Assembly (NCBI GenBank): GCA_964552955.1
Contig: CAZKIU010000011.1
Coordinates: 24,991-88,990, forward strand
DNA: 64,000 nt
Source: UBA1413 sp964552955
GTDB lineage: Bacteria; Bacteroidota; Bacteroidia; Bacteroidales; Prolixibacteraceae
Direction: 5' to 3'
The notes beneath the pieces are model-generated. The model saw only the letters and a list, made by a program, of their open reading frames with translations, searched no databases and was not told the DNA's origin. This document shows, in pieces, positions 9,254-18,179 of this stretch. A program made the position numbers and the translations under genes. Position 1 is the stretch's first letter, and each line of letters begins with the position of its first letter.

Positions 9254-9757
9254 TCAGACCCTGAATTTGTAGTTGACGTTTTCGAGTTCTTTATTGGCTT
9301 TCACGATTTTTCCTTTGAGGCCCTCCTTGTAGAGAATGAATTGCTCCATGATCTGTGGGTCGCCGGCGGCGAGGATCTGAATGGCCAGGAGGCCGGCATT
9401 GAGGGCTCCGTTAATGGCCACGGTGGCTACGGGGATGCCGGGAGGCATCTGAACGATGGCCAGCAGGGCGTCGAGGCCTTCCAGGGTGGCTTTAATGGGC
9501 ACCCCGATGACGGGCAGGGGGGTCATGGCGGCGATGACCCCCGGAAGATGAGCTGCCATCCCTGCACCGGCAATTATGACCTTAATGCCCCGTCCATGGG
9601 CCGACCGGGCAAACTGTTCCACCTCGGCAGGCGTCCGGTGCGCTGATAAGGCATTGATCTCAAAGGGGATCTCAAACTCATTCAATAACCTGGCTGCAGC
9701 CTCCATCACTCCCAGGTCGGAAGTGCTGCCCATGATAATACTTACTTTTGGCGTCAT
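9254..9757 (-). CDS. purE: 5-(Carboxyamino)imidazole ribonucleotide mutase
   Basis: A 167-residue class I PurE that converts N5-CAIR to CAIR in purine synthesis. The signature blocks are present: MGSTSDLGVM at the N-terminus, SAHRTP with the conserved histidine near residue 41, and AGAGMAAHLPGVIAAMT, followed by PVIGVP. Length and motif order are normal for the octameric class I enzyme. No purK is adjacent; the divergent neighbour is hpt, another purine gene. Confidence 0.95.
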   Translation of the reverse strand: MTPKVSIIMGSTSDLGVMEAAARLLNEFEIPFEINALSAHRTPAEVEQFARSAHGRGIKVIIAGAGMAAHLPGVIAAMTPLPVIGVPIKATLEGLDALLAIVQMPPGIPVATVAINGALNAGLLAIQILAAGDPQIMEQFILYKEGLKGKIVKANKELENVNYKFRV

Positions 9758-9873
9758 ATCCGTTCAATTATATTTTTACTCTTCTGAATAGTTTTGTTAT
9801 TTTGTACCCTTGCAAACGCTAAAATAGTGTATTTTCACCATTCACATCAGAATAAAATATAAAAGGAACAAAT

Positions 9874-10416
9874 ATGGATCAGGTGACGCTTCGCGATAAA
9901 ACGTTCAGGTTGTATCTTTCCAATGAGAAGATACTGGAGGCTGTTGACGGGATAGCCGCCCGTATGAACCGGGATCTGGTGGGCAAGGATCCTCTTTTTG
10001 TATGTGTGCTGAACGGAGCTTTCATGTTCGCCGCAGAATTGCTGCAGCGCATCACTTTGGCGGAGACGGAGATCACCTTTGTCAAGATGGCCTCTTACAA
10101 GGGGACCCATTCCACGGGAATCATCCGGCAGTTGATCGGTCTCAATGAAAACCTTCAGGGTCGGACCGTGGTCGTTCTGGAGGATATTGTTGATTCGGGT
10201 AAGACCATCGAGAACATCATCAGCCAGTTGAGGGACCTGAATCCCGGGGAGATCAGGCTGGCTACCCTTCTCTTTAAGCCGGCGGCGGTGGTCACCCAGG
10301 TGAGCCTCGACTATGTGGGTATGGAGATTCCCAATGATTTCATTGTGGGCTTTGGTCTCGATTATGATGGTTATGGTCGTAACCTGAAGGACATCTACTC
10401 AGTTGTCAAAGAATAA
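9874..10416 (+). CDS. hpt: Hypoxanthine phosphoribosyltransferase
   Basis: A 180-residue salvage enzyme that makes IMP or GMP from hypoxanthine or guanine and PRPP. The PRPP-binding motif is VVLEDIVDSGKT near residues 105-116, with the upstream flexible-loop segment KMASYKGTHSTG and the C-terminal purine-binding segment IPNDFIVGFGLDYDGYGRN. Length is normal. It is followed 12 bp later by adk, and together with the divergent purE gives a small nucleotide-metabolism cluster. Confidence 0.95.
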   Translation: MDQVTLRDKTFRLYLSNEKILEAVDGIAARMNRDLVGKDPLFVCVLNGAFMFAAELLQRITLAETEITFVKMASYKGTHSTGIIRQLIGLNENLQGRTVVVLEDIVDSGKTIENIISQLRDLNPGEIRLATLLFKPAAVVTQVSLDYVGMEIPNDFIVGFGLDYDGYGRNLKDIYSVVKE

Positions 10417-10428
10417 TATTCAATATCT

Positions 10429-11007
10429 ATGCTGAATTTGGTTTTATTTGGTCCTCCCGGTGCAGGCAAAGGCACTCAGGCAGAGTACCTTATTGCCGCC
10501 TACCGGTTGATCCATCTGTCGACGGGTGATCTGCTGCGCAGCGAGATAGCCGGGGGGACACCCCTGGGGCTGGAAGCCAGGGCCTTCATGGACAAAGGGG
10601 AGCTGGTGCCCGACGAAGTGGTGATCGGGATGATCCAGTCAAAGCTGAAGAGCCATGCAGATGCGCCCGGTTTTATCTTCGATGGATTTCCGCGGACAGT
10701 AAAGCAGGCCGAAGCCCTGGACAGGCTGCTGGAGGAGAACAAAACACCCATATCGGGGATGCTCTCCCTGGAGGTGGAACACCAGGAGCTGGTGAACCGG
10801 CTGATGAGCCGGGGACTGGTGTCGGGCAGGGCCGATGACCAGGATTTGTCGGTGATCGAGAACCGGATCGAGGTCTATTCCCGGAAGACTGCCCCATTGG
10901 TAGCGTATTATCAGGCCAGGGGCCGCCATTTCGGGATCAATGGCATGGGAAGCATTCCGGAGATCGCCCAGCGCCTTAAAGAGACCGTTGACCGTTTACC
11001 CCGTTGA
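10429..11007 (+). CDS. adk: Adenylate kinase
   Basis: A 192-residue short-type adenylate kinase (ATP + AMP to 2 ADP). The P-loop GPPGAGKGTQ is at residues 6-15, the AMP-binding STGDLLR and FDGFPRTVKQAEAL segments are present, and the LID is the short kind (SRGLVSGRADD) without the four zinc cysteines. Residues RADDQD and the final KET helix agree with the family. It follows hpt by 12 bp and its stop is 19 bp before the obgE ATG. Confidence 0.95.
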   Translation: MLNLVLFGPPGAGKGTQAEYLIAAYRLIHLSTGDLLRSEIAGGTPLGLEARAFMDKGELVPDEVVIGMIQSKLKSHADAPGFIFDGFPRTVKQAEALDRLLEENKTPISGMLSLEVEHQELVNRLMSRGLVSGRADDQDLSVIENRIEVYSRKTAPLVAYYQARGRHFGINGMGSIPEIAQRLKETVDRLPR

Positions 11008-11026
11008 AAGAAGTGAAGGAGGCCAG

Positions 11027-12019
11027 ATGTCAGATTCCAATTTTGTAGATTACGTCAAGATTTTCTGTCAGTCGGGGAACGGCGGGGCAGGATCGGCTCA
11101 CCTGCGGACGGAGAAGTTCGTACCCAAGGGGGGGCCTGACGGGGGCGACGGGGGCCGTGGCGGTCACGTTCTCCTCAGGGGCAACAGCCAGATGTGGACG
11201 CTGCTTCATCTGAAGTACCATCGTCATATCAAGGCGGGGCATGGGGGTAATGGCGGCAAGCAGTGCAGTTTCGGGGCCAGCGGTGAGGATAAGATCATCG
11301 AGGTACCTCTGGGGACGGTCGTCAAGGATGCCGAAACGGGAGAGTTTCTGATGGAGATCACCCAGGAGGGGGAAACACGCGTTCTTTTTGCCGGGGGCCG
11401 GGGCGGATTGGGGAATACCCATTTCAAGACGGCCACTCATCAGACGCCCCGTTTTGCGCAACCCGGAGAAGCGGGTACCGAAGCCTGGGTCATCCTGGAA
11501 CTTAAGATCCTTGCCGATGTGGGGCTGGTTGGATTTCCCAGTTCAGGAAAGTCCACCCTGCTGTCGGTAGTCTCCGCCGCCAAACCTAAAATCGCCGACT
11601 ATCCCTTCACCACGCTGGTCCCCAATATCGGTATCGTCAGTTACCGCGACCAGCACTCTTTCGTGATGGCTGATATTCCGGGGATCATCGAGGGGGCCCA
11701 CCTGGGGAAAGGCCTGGGATTGCGTTTCCTTCGCCACATCGAACGGAATCCCGTGCTGTTGTTCATGGTGCCTGCCGACAGCAACGACCATCTCCGTGAA
11801 TACCAGATCCTGCTGAAGGAGTTGGAGGAGTACAATCCTGAGCTCCTCGACAAACAACGCTTTCTGGTGATTAGCAAAGCCGACATGCTCGACGAGGTCC
11901 TCATGAAACAGATCAGCTTGCTTTTGCCGGGGATCCCTCATCTGTTCATCTCTTCGGTGACAGGTTTCAACATTATTGCCCTAAAGGATAAGATCTGGCA
12001 AATATTAACTGCATCATAA
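11027..12019 (+). CDS. obgE: GTPase ObgE/CgtA
   Basis: A 330-residue ribosome-associated GTPase. The glycine-rich Obg fold covers residues 1-157 (SGNGGAGSAHLRTEKFVPKG, GGDGGRGGHV). The G domain follows with G1 GFPSSGKSTLL, G2 in FTTLVPNIGIV, G3 DIPGIIEGA and G4 SKAD. It ends after the G domain without the variable C-terminal OCT domain found in some Gram-positives. The start at 11027 is supported by a strong Shine-Dalgarno AAGGAGG at 11016-11022, rare in this window; a longer frame to 10940 lies inside adk. Confidence 0.95.
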   Translation: MSDSNFVDYVKIFCQSGNGGAGSAHLRTEKFVPKGGPDGGDGGRGGHVLLRGNSQMWTLLHLKYHRHIKAGHGGNGGKQCSFGASGEDKIIEVPLGTVVKDAETGEFLMEITQEGETRVLFAGGRGGLGNTHFKTATHQTPRFAQPGEAGTEAWVILELKILADVGLVGFPSSGKSTLLSVVSAAKPKIADYPFTTLVPNIGIVSYRDQHSFVMADIPGIIEGAHLGKGLGLRFLRHIERNPVLLFMVPADSNDHLREYQILLKELEEYNPELLDKQRFLVISKADMLDEVLMKQISLLLPGIPHLFISSVTGFNIIALKDKIWQILTAS

Positions 12020-12706
12020 ATGGATTGGTTTGATGCGCTGGTTCGTTTCGACGGGCAGCTGTTCCTGCAACTCAATGGCCTCCATACGCCCTGGTGGGAT
12101 ACCGCCATGCTCTTCTTTACACGCAAAGAGAGCTGGTTGCCCCTTTACCTGATATTGATCTGGCTGATTGTCAGGAATTACGGTGCCAGGTCGTGGTATA
12201 TTCTGGTATTTCTGGTGATTGGATTGGTGGTCAGCGATCAGGGTACGGGGATCCTTAAGGAGCTGGTGGAGCGGCCCCGGCCAGGTTACGACCCCTCGGT
12301 CAGCAGTCTGACGCACATCGTTTTGCGCAAAGGTGGTGAGTTCGGTTTTCCCTCTTCGCATGCATCCAATACTTTTTTTGTGATGGTCTTTACGGGATTG
12401 CTCTTCCGCAACCGGCTTACCCTGGTCTCCCTTTTTGTGTGGATGTTGCTGGTTTCTTTTTCCAGGATCTATGTAGGGGCGCATTTTCCGCTGGATCTGG
12501 CAGGGGGGTGGCTCTTCGGCGGGCTTGCTGGCTGGGTATTCTACCGGTTGATGTTATGGGGCGAGGCACGGGCAGGAGGCCGCAGGAACGCCAGATCCAA
12601 ACCCCTCCCGCCCCAGCAGGCAGGAACCCTCCCGATCGTTTTGGTGACGCTGATCCTCACCCTGCTGACGGCCGTTTACATCCTTCATAAGTACGATTTT
12701 TTATAA
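12020..12706 (+). CDS. PAP2-family membrane phosphatase
   Basis: A 228-residue multi-pass membrane protein (about six hydrophobic segments) with the three phosphatidate-phosphatase motifs: KELVERPRP (motif 1), PSSHASN (motif 2, with the catalytic His) and SRIYVGAHFPLDL (motif 3, with the nucleophilic His). This is the pattern of lipid phosphatases such as undecaprenyl-pyrophosphate or phosphatidylglycerophosphate phosphatases. The substrate cannot be told from the sequence. The ATG directly follows the obgE stop codon (TAAATG), so translation is coupled. The C-terminus has a basic loop, then a last membrane helix. Confidence 0.85.
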   Translation: MDWFDALVRFDGQLFLQLNGLHTPWWDTAMLFFTRKESWLPLYLILIWLIVRNYGARSWYILVFLVIGLVVSDQGTGILKELVERPRPGYDPSVSSLTHIVLRKGGEFGFPSSHASNTFFVMVFTGLLFRNRLTLVSLFVWMLLVSFSRIYVGAHFPLDLAGGWLFGGLAGWVFYRLMLWGEARAGGRRNARSKPLPPQQAGTLPIVLVTLILTLLTAVYILHKYDFL

Positions 12707-12733
12707 CCCTCATGTGGCCGGCGCCACAGGTCA

Positions 12734-12871
12734 CCCCATGGGAGCATGATCGGTTGGTTGGCATAAGTCATCGCAAGTAGAATGATTGGGTGGGCGACGC
12801 AGGTCTCCGCAATGGGAGAATGATCGGTGGGGCGGTCTTGCTCGCCCCATGGGAAAATGATTGGTTGGGTA
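12734..12871. repeat. Four degenerate tandem copies, period about 37 bp
   Basis: In the 393-bp gap between the PAP2 gene and parE a block resembling CCATGGGAGAATGATCGG recurs with ATGAT anchors at 12746, 12782, 12820 and 12857 (spacings 36, 38, 37). Copies differ at several bases and the DNA between them is also weakly similar, so it is an eroded tandem repeat. Apart from this block and the parE promoter I see nothing else in 12707-13099. Confidence 0.6.
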
Positions 12872-13074
12872 TGGTTTCCACCCCTGTGGATTACTTTTCC
12901 TACTTTTGTCGGTTCTCCCGTCTGCATTACGAAACTGAATCCGTGGTTATGCTTCGGAGGGGTGTTTCCATTTCGGATTAATGGTTTAATATAGAGGAGG
13001 ATAATGTGATTTTATCAACTTTTGACTGTTTATTTCTACCCGGCATGAAAGTCCGGCCGGAGCCCTTAAATCGC

Positions 13075-13082
13075 TATATTTG
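13075..13082 (+). promoter_or_regulatory. Predicted -7 promoter element for parE-parC-aroK
   Basis: TATATTTG followed by C matches TAnnTTTG(C) and ends 17 bp before the parE ATG, so the leader should be very short. Confidence 0.55.
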
Positions 13083-13099
13083 CACCAAAATCACGGAAA

Positions 13100-14935
13100 A
13101 TGAATGCAGTTTATGATGAGAGTACCATCCAGACCCTGGACTGGCAGGAGCATATCCGTAAGCGGCCGGGGATGTATATCGGCAAGCTGGGCGACGGTGC
13201 AGCTTCTGACGATGGTATTTACGTGCTGGTGAAGGAGGTGATGGACAACTCCGTGGATGAATTTATGATGGGTTATGGGAAGAAGATAGAGCTGACCATA
13301 GACCAGGAAAAGGTGCGGGTGCGTGACTACGGGCGGGGGATTCCGTTGGGGAAGCTCTCCGATGTGGTGAGCAGGATGAACACCGGCGCCAAGTACGATT
13401 CGAAGGTATTTAAGAAGTCGGTAGGGTTGAACGGAGTGGGGATCAAGGCGGTGAATGCCCTTTCTTCTGAGTTTTCCATCCGGGCGATCCGTGAAGGTCA
13501 GGCGAAGGAGTTGGTTTTCAGCAAGGGGGTTCAGGTGGAGGAGAAAGCGCTGGTCGAAACCGAAGAACCCAACGGCACTTTAGTGACCTTCCGTCCCGAT
13601 GAGTCAATATTCAGGGGGTATCGTTATCTGAGTGATCACCTGATCAATCTGATCAAGAATTACACCTTTCTGAATGCGGGGCTGACGATTGATTTCAATG
13701 GGCATAAATATTTCTCGCGCAATGGGTTGAGAGATCTTCTGGATGAGAATCTGGAGGCTGATCCCCTCTATCCCATCATTCACCTGAAGGGGGAGGACAT
13801 AGAAGTGGCCCTCACCCACGGGAACCAGTATGGTGAGGCCTACTACTCCTTTGTGAATGGGCAGCATACCAGTCAGGGGGGCACGCATCTCTCGGCTTTC
13901 AGGGAGGTGCTGGTCAAGACGATCAGGGATTTTTACAAGAAGGATTTTGATCCTGATGATATCAGGGCCTCGATTGTGGCGGCGATCAGTATCAAGGTAG
14001 AGGAGCCGGTTTTTGAGTCGCAGACCAAGACCAAGCTGGGGTCGAAGGATATGGGGCCCAATGGACCGACGGTGAGGACGCATATTTTCAATTTCATTCA
14101 GAAGGAGCTGGACAACTATCTGCACAAGAACCAGGAGACGGCAGAGGTGTTGTTGCGGCGGATCCAGGAGTCGGAGCGGGAGCGCAAGGCCATCTCGGGG
14201 ATTAAGAAGCTGGCCAAGGCCCGCGCCAAAAAGTCCAATCTTCACAACCGGAAGCTGCGTGATTGCCGGATTCACTTTACCGACAGCGAGGAGAAGCGGG
14301 TGGAATCCTGTATTTTTATTACGGAAGGGGATTCGGCCAGCGGATCGATCACCAAGTCGCGCGATGTGGATACCCAGGCGGTTTTCAGTCTCCGGGGCAA
14401 ACCCCTGAATACCTATGGGCTGACCAAGAAGGTGGTTTACGAAAATGAGGAGTTCAACCTGTTACAGGCTGCCCTTAATATTGAAGATAGTATTGACGAC
14501 CTGCGTTATGCCAAGGTCATCATTGCCACCGATGCCGATGTTGACGGCATGCACATCCGCCTGTTGCTGATCACCTTCTTCCTCCAGTTTTTTCCGGAAC
14601 TGATCAGGAGAGGGCATGTGTTCATTCTGCAGACCCCTCTGTTCAGGGTGAGGAACAAGAAACAGACCATTTACTGTTATTCCGAGGAAGAAAAGCAGGC
14701 GGCCATTGAAACCCTGAAGGGGAACCCCGAGATCACCCGGTTCAAGGGGTTGGGGGAGATTTCTCCTGATGAGTTCAAGTATTTTATCGGGGCTGATATC
14801 AGGTTGGATCCGGTACTCATGAAGAAGCATGAGTCGGTGGCCCAGATGCTGGAGTTTTACATGGGCAAGAACACTCCTGAGCGGCAGGATTTCATTATTG
14901 ATAACCTCTATATTGAGAAGGATGAAGTGGCCTGA
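13100..14935 (+). CDS. parE: DNA topoisomerase IV subunit B
   Basis: A 611-residue type IIA topoisomerase ATPase subunit. The GHKL ATPase has KRPGMYIG, VMDNSVDEF (the Glu/Asn metal-ATP box), DYGRGIP and GLNGVGIKAVNALS; the TOPRIM domain has ITEGDSASGS and ATDADVDGMHI. Residues after the TOPRIM give the short C-terminal tail of ParE. It is assigned to ParE and not GyrB because it is followed 97 bp later by a ParC-like A subunit and shares the shortened layout of Bacteroidota topoisomerase IV. Topoisomerase IV decatenates daughter chromosomes. Confidence 0.9.
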   Translation: MNAVYDESTIQTLDWQEHIRKRPGMYIGKLGDGAASDDGIYVLVKEVMDNSVDEFMMGYGKKIELTIDQEKVRVRDYGRGIPLGKLSDVVSRMNTGAKYDSKVFKKSVGLNGVGIKAVNALSSEFSIRAIREGQAKELVFSKGVQVEEKALVETEEPNGTLVTFRPDESIFRGYRYLSDHLINLIKNYTFLNAGLTIDFNGHKYFSRNGLRDLLDENLEADPLYPIIHLKGEDIEVALTHGNQYGEAYYSFVNGQHTSQGGTHLSAFREVLVKTIRDFYKKDFDPDDIRASIVAAISIKVEEPVFESQTKTKLGSKDMGPNGPTVRTHIFNFIQKELDNYLHKNQETAEVLLRRIQESERERKAISGIKKLAKARAKKSNLHNRKLRDCRIHFTDSEEKRVESCIFITEGDSASGSITKSRDVDTQAVFSLRGKPLNTYGLTKKVVYENEEFNLLQAALNIEDSIDDLRYAKVIIATDADVDGMHIRLLLITFFLQFFPELIRRGHVFILQTPLFRVRNKKQTIYCYSEEEKQAAIETLKGNPEITRFKGLGEISPDEFKYFIGADIRLDPVLMKKHESVAQMLEFYMGKNTPERQDFIIDNLYIEKDEVA

Positions 14936-15032
14936 TGCAGGAGTCTGCTTCGATGGATTATCCACGGGTGCCGTAAATGCCGGCGGACTTATTATGGCGG
15001 CAGTTTCCTATTGATGGCCTTAAATTAGAACC

Positions 15033-17663
15033 ATGTCAGATCAGTCAGAACCCATACAGGAGAACAAGCCTGAGATTCCGAAGGAAGCGATTACTTACCT
15101 TTCGGGGATGTACAGGGAGTGGTTCCTGGATTATGCCTCCTATGTGATTTTGGAGCGTGCCGTGCCCTATGTGATTGACGGGCTGAAGCCTGTTCAGCGG
15201 AGGATTCTTCATGCCATGAAGGAGATGGATGACGGTCGTTTCAACAAAGTAGCCAACGTCATCGGGCAGACCATGCAATACCATCCGCACGGGGATGCCT
15301 CCATAGGGGACGCGCTGGTGCAGTTGGGACAGAAGGAGTTGCTGGTGGAGACGCAGGGGAACTGGGGGAATATTCTCACCGGTGATGGTGCTGCGGCACC
15401 CCGTTACATCGAGGCCCGCCTGTCGAAGTTCGCCCTGGAGGTCCTTTTTAATCCCAAGACTACCGAGTGGAAACTCTCCTACGATGGCCGGAAAAAGGAA
15501 CCCGTAATGCTGCCGGCGAAATTCCCGCTCCTCCTGGCCCAGGGAGTCGACGGTATCGCCGTAGGCCTGGCTTCTAAAATTCTGCCCCATAACTTTTTGG
15601 AACTGTGCGATGCCTCGGTGGCATACCTGAAAGAAGAACCCTTTCTGATCTATCCTGATTTTCCGACCGGGGGGTCGGTCGATGTCTCCAAGTACAACGA
15701 CGGTCTGCGGGGTGGAGTCATCAAGGTGAGGGCCAAAATTGAGAAAAGGGACAGCAAGACCCTGGTCATCAACGAAATCCCCTATGGTAAGACGACCACC
15801 TCGGTCATTGAGTCGATTCTTAAGGCCAATGAAAAGGGGAAGATAAAGATCAGGAAGATCGACGACAACACGGCGGCCAATGTGGAGATTATGGTTCACC
15901 TTGCACCGGGGGTCTCTTCCGATAAAACCATTGATGCGCTGTATGCCTTCTCCGACTGTGAAATCTCCATCAGTCCCAACGCCTGTATCATTGAGGAGGA
16001 CAAGCCTTATTTCATGACGGTCTCTGAGATCCTGAAGAAGTCGGTCGACTCGACGTTGCAGTTGCTGAAGCTGGAACTGGAGATCAAGCTGAAAGAGCTG
16101 GAGGAAGCCTGGCATTTCACCTCCCTGGAGAAGATCTTCATCGAGAACCGCATATACAAGGACAGTGAGTTTGAGCAAGCCAGGACGCTGGATATCGCCA
16201 TTGCCCATGTCGACAAGCGGTTGGAGCCTTTTAAGCCGGGGCTTCACCGGGAAATCACCCGGGAGGATATCCTGAAGCTCCTGGAGATCAAGATGGCCAG
16301 GATTCTGAAGTTCAATGCCGACAAGGCCAGTGAGTATTTGCTTTCGCTGGAGGAGGAGATGGCTGTCGTTTTAGACCATATCCGGAATATCGTTCCTTTC
16401 ACCATCAGCTGGTTTGAGCGGTTAAAGGAAAAATATGGCAAAGGGCGGGAACGTCGCACCGAGTTGCGCAGTTTCGAGAATATCGTGGCGGCCAAGGTCG
16501 TGGTGGCCAATGAAAAGTTATATATCGACCGTGAGGAAGGATTTGCCGGAACGGGTTTGAAGAAGAACGAGTACGTCTGTGACTGTTCTGACATGGATGA
16601 TATCATCGTGATCAGGCGCGACGGCACATACTTCGTGACCAAAGTGAGCGAGAAGGCGTTTATCGGGAAGAATGTCCTGTATATCAATGTTTTCAGAAAG
16701 GATGATTCCCGGACCATCTACAATGTGGTCTACCGTGACGGCAAGAGTGGTTTCTCGTACATGAAGCGGTTCAACGTGTCGGGGGTAACGCGCGACAAGG
16801 AGTATGATATGACGCAGGGCAACAAGGGATCGCGGATCATATACCTGTCGGCCAATTCCAACGGGGAAGCAGAGGTGCTGAAGGTGTTTCTCAAGCCCAA
16901 AGCGCGGATCAAGAAGCTGGTATTTGAGCAGGACATGGGGGAACTGGCCATCAAGGGGCGCCAGTCGATGGGGAATATCCTCACCAAATATGAGGTCCAT
17001 AAGATTTCGCTCCTCGAGCGGGGCACCTCGACCCTGGGAGGCCTCAAGGTATGGTTTGACCCCGACGTGCTCCGGCTTAACGCCGACAAACGGGGCAAGT
17101 ACCTCGGGGAATTCACGGGCGACGATAAGATCCTGGTGATATACAAGAACGGAGAGTACGTTCTCCACAATTACGATTTCAGCATTCATTTTGAGAACAA
17201 CATTCTGACCATTGAGAAATTCGATCCCGGGAAGGTCCTATCGGTGGTTTATTACGATGCCGAGCAGGAGTTTTACTATGTCAAGCGGTTCGAGATTGAG
17301 GAGGTGATGAACAAGCCGGTGGGCTTTATCGGTGAGAACAAGGATAATAAGCTGGTGAGTGTGACCTGGGTGCGTTATCCCCGGCTGGAGATTGAATTCG
17401 GTGGCCGGAACAGCGAGCGCGAGAACGAGATCATCGAGGTGGCGGAATTCATCGGCATTAAAAGCTGGAAGGCCAAGGGGAAGCGGCTGAGTAACTTTGA
17501 GGTGGAGAACATCAGGGAGCTGGAGCCGGTGATCCGTGATGAACATGAGGAGGTGGCCGGGGATGAGGAGATTCCTGAATCTCCGGAATCGCCCGTTGAT
17601 GACATCCCGTTTGAAGTGCGCAGGGCTACCGATGAAGACGCCAACCAGATGACCCTGTTCTGA
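15033..17663 (+). CDS. parC: DNA topoisomerase IV subunit A
   Basis: An 876-residue breakage-reunion subunit. The winged-helix/CAP core has YASYVILERAVPYVIDGLKPVQRR, GQTMQYHPHGDASIGDALV and the active-site tyrosine in the AAPRYIEARLS segment (Tyr near residue 128). A coiled-coil tower follows, then a degenerate beta-pinwheel domain (residues about 500-800) and an acidic tail. The pinwheel lacks an obvious GyrA box (QRRGGKG), which supports ParC over GyrA. It ends one base before aroK, indicating tight coupling of these genes. Confidence 0.9.
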   Translation: MSDQSEPIQENKPEIPKEAITYLSGMYREWFLDYASYVILERAVPYVIDGLKPVQRRILHAMKEMDDGRFNKVANVIGQTMQYHPHGDASIGDALVQLGQKELLVETQGNWGNILTGDGAAAPRYIEARLSKFALEVLFNPKTTEWKLSYDGRKKEPVMLPAKFPLLLAQGVDGIAVGLASKILPHNFLELCDASVAYLKEEPFLIYPDFPTGGSVDVSKYNDGLRGGVIKVRAKIEKRDSKTLVINEIPYGKTTTSVIESILKANEKGKIKIRKIDDNTAANVEIMVHLAPGVSSDKTIDALYAFSDCEISISPNACIIEEDKPYFMTVSEILKKSVDSTLQLLKLELEIKLKELEEAWHFTSLEKIFIENRIYKDSEFEQARTLDIAIAHVDKRLEPFKPGLHREITREDILKLLEIKMARILKFNADKASEYLLSLEEEMAVVLDHIRNIVPFTISWFERLKEKYGKGRERRTELRSFENIVAAKVVVANEKLYIDREEGFAGTGLKKNEYVCDCSDMDDIIVIRRDGTYFVTKVSEKAFIGKNVLYINVFRKDDSRTIYNVVYRDGKSGFSYMKRFNVSGVTRDKEYDMTQGNKGSRIIYLSANSNGEAEVLKVFLKPKARIKKLVFEQDMGELAIKGRQSMGNILTKYEVHKISLLERGTSTLGGLKVWFDPDVLRLNADKRGKYLGEFTGDDKILVIYKNGEYVLHNYDFSIHFENNILTIEKFDPGKVLSVVYYDAEQEFYYVKRFEIEEVMNKPVGFIGENKDNKLVSVTWVRYPRLEIEFGGRNSERENEIIEVAEFIGIKSWKAKGKRLSNFEVENIRELEPVIRDEHEEVAGDEEIPESPESPVDDIPFEVRRATDEDANQMTLF

Positions 17664-17664
17664 G

Positions 17665-18168
17665 ATGAGGATTTACCTGGTCGGATACATGGGCAGTGGC
17701 AAGACGACCCTGGGCCGGCGGCTGGCGCGGCTGATGGGACTCAATTTTATTGACCTGGACAAATACATCGAGGAGCGTCACTGCCGGACGGTGCAACAGC
17801 TCTTTGCCGGCGAGGGGGAGGAGATTTTCCGCAGGTACGAACGGAAAGCCCTGGAAGAGGTGGCCGAATATGATGACGTGGTGGTATCAACGGGAGGGGG
17901 TGCCCCCTGTTTCTTCGATAACATGGCATTGATGAACCGCACGGGGACTACTGTTTTTCTGGACCTGCCCCCAGCCATCCTGGCCGGGCGGTTGCTCCGC
18001 TCCAAAACAGAAAGACCTCTCATCAAAGGAAAAACGCCTGAAGAGCTCCGGCTTTTTATCGTCAAAACGCTAGCAGAACGCCGTCCTTACTATGAAAAGG
18101 CCCGTTTCACCATCACCCGCTCGGAAACCCCTGCAGAAGAGATCGTAAAGCTGATCAATCACCCCTGA
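17665..18168 (+). CDS. aroK: Shikimate kinase
   Basis: A 167-residue kinase that phosphorylates shikimate in aromatic amino acid synthesis. Walker A is GYMGSGKTT at residues 7-15; the shikimate-binding FIDLDKYIEE (Asp near residue 31), EEIFRRYERKAL and STGGGAP segments are all present, as is the LID arginine in SKTERPL. Length is normal. The ATG lies one base after the parC stop. It converges with the aldolase/dehydrogenase gene across an 11-bp gap. Confidence 0.95.
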   Translation: MRIYLVGYMGSGKTTLGRRLARLMGLNFIDLDKYIEERHCRTVQQLFAGEGEEIFRRYERKALEEVAEYDDVVVSTGGGAPCFFDNMALMNRTGTTVFLDLPPAILAGRLLRSKTERPLIKGKTPEELRLFIVKTLAERRPYYEKARFTITRSETPAEEIVKLINHP

Positions 18169-18179
18169 TTTCTGCACAC

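Noticed and set aside
12734..12871. The regularly spaced repeat before parE as a CRISPR array.
   Set aside because: The copies are imperfect, the spacers resemble one another, and no cas genes are in the window.
15045..16247. A 400-codon minus-strand frame opposite parC.
   Set aside because: parC has all family motifs; the antisense frame is a codon-bias shadow.
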